Assembly: GCF_943912325.1 (NCBI RefSeq)
Contig: NZ_CALTTX010000036.1
Coordinates: forward strand, 1-25,719
Direction of reading: 5' to 3'
Source: an uncultured Microbacterium sp.
GTDB taxonomy: Bacteria > Actinomycetota > Actinomycetes > Actinomycetales > Microbacteriaceae
Length of the DNA stretch: 25,719 nucleotides
The notes beneath the pieces were generated by a model. The model had not been told where the DNA came from, did not search any database, and saw only the letters and a list, made by a program, of their open reading frames with translations. The position numbers and the translations under genes are program-made. The first letter of the stretch is position 1; each line of letters starts with the position of its first letter. Of this stretch, positions 22,258-25,719 are shown in pieces.

Positions 22258-23118
22258 CTATGCGGGATACACGGGCGCCGACCCGGTACCCGCGGCGATG
22301 ATCCGCGCGACCATCTCGTCGGAGGTGGTGTTCTCGCCCGGCCGGTTGGGCTTTCCGGCGCCGTGGTAATCGCTCGAACCCGTCACGATCAGGTCGTGCT
22401 CGGCAGCGAGCGCGCGCAGCACGATCTTGCCGTCCTCGGTGTTCTCGCGGTGCTCGATCTCGAAACCCGCAAGCCCCCGCGCGATGAGATCGCGGAGCAC
22501 CGGAAGGGGAAGCATCCGGTCGCGTCCGCGCGGTGAGGGGTGCGCGAGGATCGGCACGCCGCCCGCCGCGACGACGAGTTCGACGCACGTGCGCGGGTCG
22601 GGCGCGTAATGCGGCTCGTAATATCCCTCGCGCGGGTGCAGGATCCCGTCGAACGCCGCCGAGCGGTCGGGCACGATTCCGCGCGCGACGAGCGCGTCGG
22701 CGATGTGCGGGCGCCCGACGGTCGCGCCGTCCGAGGTCTGCTCGACGACGTCGGCCCACGTCAGCGGGTAGTCGCGCCCGATCGAGCGCACAATCCGCTC
22801 GGCCCGGCCCAAGCGGTCGGCGCGGATGCGCGTGAGCTCTGCCCCGAGCGCCGCATCGGTGGGGTCGAACAGGTACGCGAGCATGTGCACCGAGCGCCAG
22901 CCCTCGCTCGCCGAGAGCTCCATGCCGGGAACGAAGGTCATGCCGAGCGACGCCGTCGTCGCGGCGGCCTCGACCCACCCGTCGGTCGTGTCGTGGTCGG
23001 TCAGGGCGATCGTGCCGAGGCCCGCGGCGTGCGCCGAGGCGACGAGGTCGGCGGCCGTCTCGGTGCCGTCGGACCGCGCCGAGTGCAGGTGCAGATCGCT
23101 CGGGCCGTGAAACTCCAT
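22258..23118 (-). CDS. PHP-domain metal-dependent phosphoesterase (RNase AM / nucleoside-bisphosphatase type)
   Basis: This 286-aa phosphoesterase is of the PHP family, of the YciV/TrpH kind that acts on short RNA 5' ends or 3',5'-nucleoside bisphosphates. Metal-binding motifs are complete: HLH (H10, H12), D17, TDHD (D41, H42), E67 in PGMELSA, H78, GRPHIA, AHPSPRG, EIEHRE and SSDYHG near the end. It is a stand-alone PHP domain, not part of a polymerase. ATG 23118 is backed by TAGCCT exactly 6 nt upstream (leaderless). It is divergent from an EEP-family gene and convergent with the RNA helicase. A role in RNA 5' processing or nucleotide salvage is inferred; the exact substrate cannot be read. 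Confidence 0.93.
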   Translation of the reverse strand: MEFHGPSDLHLHSARSDGTETAADLVASAHAAGLGTIALTDHDTTDGWVEAAATTASLGMTFVPGMELSASEGWRSVHMLAYLFDPTDAALGAELTRIRADRLGRAERIVRSIGRDYPLTWADVVEQTSDGATVGRPHIADALVARGIVPDRSAAFDGILHPREGYYEPHYAPDPRTCVELVVAAGGVPILAHPSPRGRDRMLPLPVLRDLIARGLAGFEIEHRENTEDGKIVLRALAAEHDLIVTGSSDYHGAGKPNRPGENTTSDEMVARIIAAGTGSAPVYPA

Positions 23119-23124
23119 TCGGGC

Positions 23125-23165
23125 AGGCTATCGCCCATTGTTCTGCCAGGCTCGCCGCCTAGGGT
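23125..23165. promoter_or_regulatory. Back-to-back leaderless promoters of the PHP and EEP genes
   Basis: The minus strand has TAGCCT (23130-23125) 6 nt before ATG 23118. The plus strand has TTGTTC (23138-23143), a 16-nt spacer and TAGGGT (23160-23165), 7 nt before GTG 23173. Two divergent promoters are thus packed into about 54 bp. Confidence 0.55.
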
Positions 23166-23172
23166 CATGAGC

Positions 23173-24201
23173 GTGCGTCGCGTGCTGGGTCTGGTGGTGG
23201 TGCTGGCGTGCGCGCTCGGCATGATCGCCCTCACATGGCCGGGCGTCTTCCGTCTCGAGCGCACTTTCCCGATCGCACAGGTTTTGGCCTTCCGGGTCTT
23301 CGTCGCACTCGGCTTCGCCGCCCTCGCGGTGGTCTTTCTGCTGTTCTGCTTCTCGCGGCGCACGCGGCCCGTCGCCTTTGCTCTCGTCGTCGTGTGCCTC
23401 GTCGGGGCGGGCGGCAACGCGGTCACGCTCGCGATGCGCGGCTTCTCGAGCGACGAGCTTCCAGCGAAGACCGCCGGAAGCGTGCGCGTCATGACATGGA
23501 ACACAGCGGGATCGATCGAGGATCCGTCGCGGGTCGCGCAGATCGCTGTCGGAATGGATGCCGATATCGTCGCTCTCCCCGAAACGAACGCCCGCACGGG
23601 CGAGGCCATCGCGATCGCGATGCGGGGGCTCGGCCGACCGATGTGGGTGCACGACGTGGATGCCGCGGACTGGGATGCCGGAAAGTGGGACGCGACCCGC
23701 ACGACCCTCTTGATTTCGCCCGATCTCGGCAACTACTCGGTCATCCGCTCGTCTCAAGACGGCACGAGCACGACGACCGTCGTGCCGAGCGCCGTCGCGA
23801 TGCCCGTCGACGGCAACGGTCCGACGATCGTCGCGGTGCACGCCGTCGCGCCGCGCGAAGCGTATGCGGGCGAGTGGGACGCAGATCTGCGGTGGATCGC
23901 CGACCAGTGCGCATCGAGCAACGTGATCCTCGCGGGCGACTTCAACGCGACCGTCGATCACTTCGCGGGCCTCGGCACGAACGGCGGTCAGCTCGGCGAT
24001 TGCACCGACTCGGCGAGCGAAGCAGGCGCGGGAGCGGTCGGCACGTGGCCGACGAGCCTTCCCGCCCTCGTCGGGGCGCCGATCGATCACGTCATGCACA
24101 CGCCGAATTGGACGGTCGCGGGCGCAATCGTGCTCCGCACCCTCGACGACGCCGGCAGCGACCACCGTCCGCTCATCGTGCAGCTCGATCCGGTCGGCTG
24201 A
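23173..24201 (+). CDS. Membrane-anchored EEP-family phosphohydrolase
   Basis: This 342-aa protein has three N-terminal membrane segments (about 4-22, 36-60, 67-88) and an endonuclease/exonuclease/phosphatase domain (about 103-340). Active-site residues are visible: N110 (TWNTAG), E137 (LPET), H223, D256/N258 (AGDFNAT), D305 (IDHV) and the D330-H331 pair (SDHRP). Topology puts the domain on one side of the membrane, probably outside. The substrate could be DNA, a phospholipid or another phosphodiester; the family does not decide. GTG 23173 is preferred over ATG 23167 because TAGGGT ends only 1 nt before that ATG, which could then not be in the mRNA. The aminopeptidase gene follows after 40 bp on the same strand. 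Confidence 0.9.
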   Translation: MRRVLGLVVVLACALGMIALTWPGVFRLERTFPIAQVLAFRVFVALGFAALAVVFLLFCFSRRTRPVAFALVVVCLVGAGGNAVTLAMRGFSSDELPAKTAGSVRVMTWNTAGSIEDPSRVAQIAVGMDADIVALPETNARTGEAIAIAMRGLGRPMWVHDVDAADWDAGKWDATRTTLLISPDLGNYSVIRSSQDGTSTTTVVPSAVAMPVDGNGPTIVAVHAVAPREAYAGEWDADLRWIADQCASSNVILAGDFNATVDHFAGLGTNGGQLGDCTDSASEAGAGAVGTWPTSLPALVGAPIDHVMHTPNWTVAGAIVLRTLDDAGSDHRPLIVQLDPVG

Positions 24202-24229
24202 CGCCCACCTCGTCGCCGCACGACGGTGA

Positions 24230-24235
24230 CAGACT
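24230..24235 (+). promoter_or_regulatory. Weak candidate -10 box of the aminopeptidase gene
   Basis: CAGACT lies 6 nt before ATG 24242, matching the leaderless spacing seen elsewhere, but its first base deviates from TANNNT. GGGAG sits only 1 nt before the ATG, too close for an ordinary ribosome binding site. Read-through from the EEP gene is also possible. Confidence 0.25.
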
Positions 24236-24241
24236 GGGAGC

Positions 24242-25645
24242 ATGAACGAGCAGGAGCAGACCGCGACGACCGAGCCCTCGACGAGCGTGCAGAACCGTCG
24301 GCAGCCCTTCCCGCAGGGATTCCGCGACACGATCTCGACCGGCTGGGCCGAGCGCCCCGAGGTGAACCCGCCGGCGCGCGATCAGGCGCCCTACGCCGCT
24401 GCCCGCCGCGCGAGCGTCTCGGCCGCGTTCCCCGGCAAGCGCCTCGTCGTGCCCGCGGGCGAGCCCGCCGTGCGCAGCAACGACACCGACTACCCGTTCC
24501 GCGCGCATTCCGCTTTTGCGCACCTGACGGGATGGGGATCGGATGCCGAGCCCGGCGCCGTCCTCGTCTTCGACCCCACCGACGAAGGGCACGCCGTCAC
24601 GCTGTACTTCCGCGAGCGGGCGGGTCGCGAGACGAGCGAGTTCTACTCCGACGCATCCATCGGCGAATTCTGGATCGGACCGCGCCCCTCGCTCGAGCAG
24701 ACCGCCGCCGAACTGGGCGTTGCGACCGACCATCTCGACGCGTTCGTCGCGAGCGAAGACGACCTCACGGTCGGTGCGGACGACGCCCTGACGTCGTTCG
24801 TTTCGGAACTGCGCCTCGTGAAAGACGAGTACGAGATCGACGAACTCCGCCGCGCGGTTGCGGTGACGGCCGACGGTTTCGACGACGTCATCCTCGCGCT
24901 CCCCCAGGCGATCGCGCACGCGCGCGGCGAGCGGATCGTCGAGGGTGCGTTCCACCTGCGCGCGCGCTCCGACGGCAACTGGGAGGGTTACGACACGATC
25001 GCGGCATCCGGCCCGCACGCGACCTACCTGCACTGGACCCGCAACGACGGCGCCGTCGCCCCCGGAGACCTGATCCTCATCGACGCCGGCACCGAGGTCG
25101 ACAGCCTCTACACCGCCGACATCACCCGCACGCTTCCGGTCAACGGCACCTTCACCGAGATCCAGCGGCGCGTCTACGAGACCGTCCGCGAAGCCGCCGA
25201 CGCGGCCTTCGCCGCCGCACGCCCGGGCGTTGCGTTCCGCACGATCCACGAGGCGGCGATGCAGGTCATCGCGCACCGTGTCGCCGAGTGGGGGCTGCTG
25301 CCCGTGACGGCAGAAGAAGCATTGGATGCCGATGCGGGCGGCCAGCACCGTCGGTACATGGTGCACGGCACGAGCCATCACCTCGGCATCGACGTGCACG
25401 ATTGCGCGCAAGCGCGCCGCGAGATGTACTACGACGGGCTGCTCGAGCCCGGAATGGTGTTCACGATCGAGCCCGGGCTCTACTTCCAGGCCGACGACGT
25501 CACGGTTCCCGAGGAGTACCGCGGGATCGGCGTGCGGATCGAAGACGACATCCTCATGACGGCCGAGGGGCCGGTCAACCTGTCGGCCGATATTCCGCGC
25601 ACGGCCGACGACGTCGAGGCGTGGATGCGCCGCCTGATCGGCTGA
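24242..25645 (+). CDS. pepP: Xaa-Pro aminopeptidase (aminopeptidase P, M24B)
   Basis: This 467-aa cytosolic metallopeptidase removes an N-terminal residue next to proline. An N-terminal creatinase-like domain (about 50-185) is followed by the pita-bread catalytic domain. All five metal ligands are present: D281 (LIDAGTE), D293 (YTADITRT), H379 (GTSHHLG), E410 (TIEPGLYF) and E434 (RIEDDI). H264 (LHWTRND) and H386 (DVHD) match the substrate-binding histidines of E. coli PepP. The extra N-terminal 40 residues, starting with an acidic/Thr-rich stretch, are common in actinobacterial members. ATG 24242 is the first in-frame start after the EEP stop. The stop codon lies inside the 26-bp repeat that runs to the window edge. 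Confidence 0.95.
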   Translation: MNEQEQTATTEPSTSVQNRRQPFPQGFRDTISTGWAERPEVNPPARDQAPYAAARRASVSAAFPGKRLVVPAGEPAVRSNDTDYPFRAHSAFAHLTGWGSDAEPGAVLVFDPTDEGHAVTLYFRERAGRETSEFYSDASIGEFWIGPRPSLEQTAAELGVATDHLDAFVASEDDLTVGADDALTSFVSELRLVKDEYEIDELRRAVAVTADGFDDVILALPQAIAHARGERIVEGAFHLRARSDGNWEGYDTIAASGPHATYLHWTRNDGAVAPGDLILIDAGTEVDSLYTADITRTLPVNGTFTEIQRRVYETVREAADAAFAAARPGVAFRTIHEAAMQVIAHRVAEWGLLPVTAEEALDADAGGQHRRYMVHGTSHHLGIDVHDCAQARREMYYDGLLEPGMVFTIEPGLYFQADDVTVPEEYRGIGVRIEDDILMTAEGPVNLSADIPRTADDVEAWMRRLIG

Positions 25646-25719
25646 GCGTCGCCTGACGCCTGACCGGCTGAGCGTCGCCTGACGCCTGACCGGCTGAGCG
25701 TCGCCTGACGCCTGACCGG
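25639..25719 (+). repeat. 26-bp tandem repeat running off the window end
   Basis: Three identical 26-bp units start at 25639, 25665 and 25691, and the window ends 3 nt into a fourth. The unit begins CGGCTGAGCG and contains GCCTGAC twice. The first unit holds the last codon and the stop of the aminopeptidase gene, so the array grew from the gene's 3' end. Total copy number is unknown. Confidence 0.9.

Overview
This is a high-GC (roughly 70% by eye) stretch of actinobacterial chromosome, most likely from a member of the Microbacteriaceae. The evidence is the protein families, the gene order, and start sites of the form TANNNT-N6-RTG. The gene order follows the core block known in Mycobacterium tuberculosis as Rv3193c to Rv3211: UPF0182, PDZ/Lon-like protease, Zincin_2, TOMM-like protein, UvrD2, NudC, AdnB, AdnA, DUF3107, ferritin-like protein, RhlE-type helicase. 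The whiB7, ABC1-kinase and potassium-channel genes of that block are absent. There is no phage, IS element, CRISPR array, rRNA or tRNA in the window.

Layout. 1-4.2 kb (minus): a 7-TM UPF0182 protein downstream of a membrane-anchored PDZ/Lon-like serine protease. 4.35-7.0 kb (plus): a Zincin_2 (DUF2342) protein and an orphan homologue of TOMM cyclodehydratase partner proteins. 6.9-9.8 kb (minus): nudC and a short uvrD2-like helicase, overlapping by GTGA. 9.9-11.5 kb (plus): an APH-fold protein that has lost its catalytic residues. 11.3-18.8 kb (minus): adnA-adnB, the actinobacterial double-strand-break-resecting motor-nuclease, overlapping by ATGA and preceded by a PafBC-type DNA-damage promoter. 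18.9-19.4 kb (plus): DUF3107 and a small membrane protein. 19.5-20.3 kb (minus): a ferritin-like protein. 20.3-22.2 kb (plus): a DEAD-box RNA helicase with a roughly 255-nt structured leader. 22.3-23.1 kb (minus): a PHP phosphoesterase. 23.2-25.6 kb (plus): a membrane-anchored EEP-family phosphohydrolase and an Xaa-Pro aminopeptidase, ending in a 26-bp tandem repeat that runs off the window.

Themes. The centre is about DNA repair (UvrD2-like, AdnAB) and nucleotide/RNA turnover (NudC, DEAD helicase, PHP, EEP). Coding is very dense: two convergent gene pairs overlap by 170 and 196 bp, and two same-strand pairs overlap by 4 bp. No wholly new system is evident. The most interesting items are the helicase leader RNA, the PafBC promoter of adnAB, the pseudo-phosphotransferase, an altered Fe-S cysteine motif in AdnA, the operator-like inverted repeats, and the pervasive leaderless start architecture.
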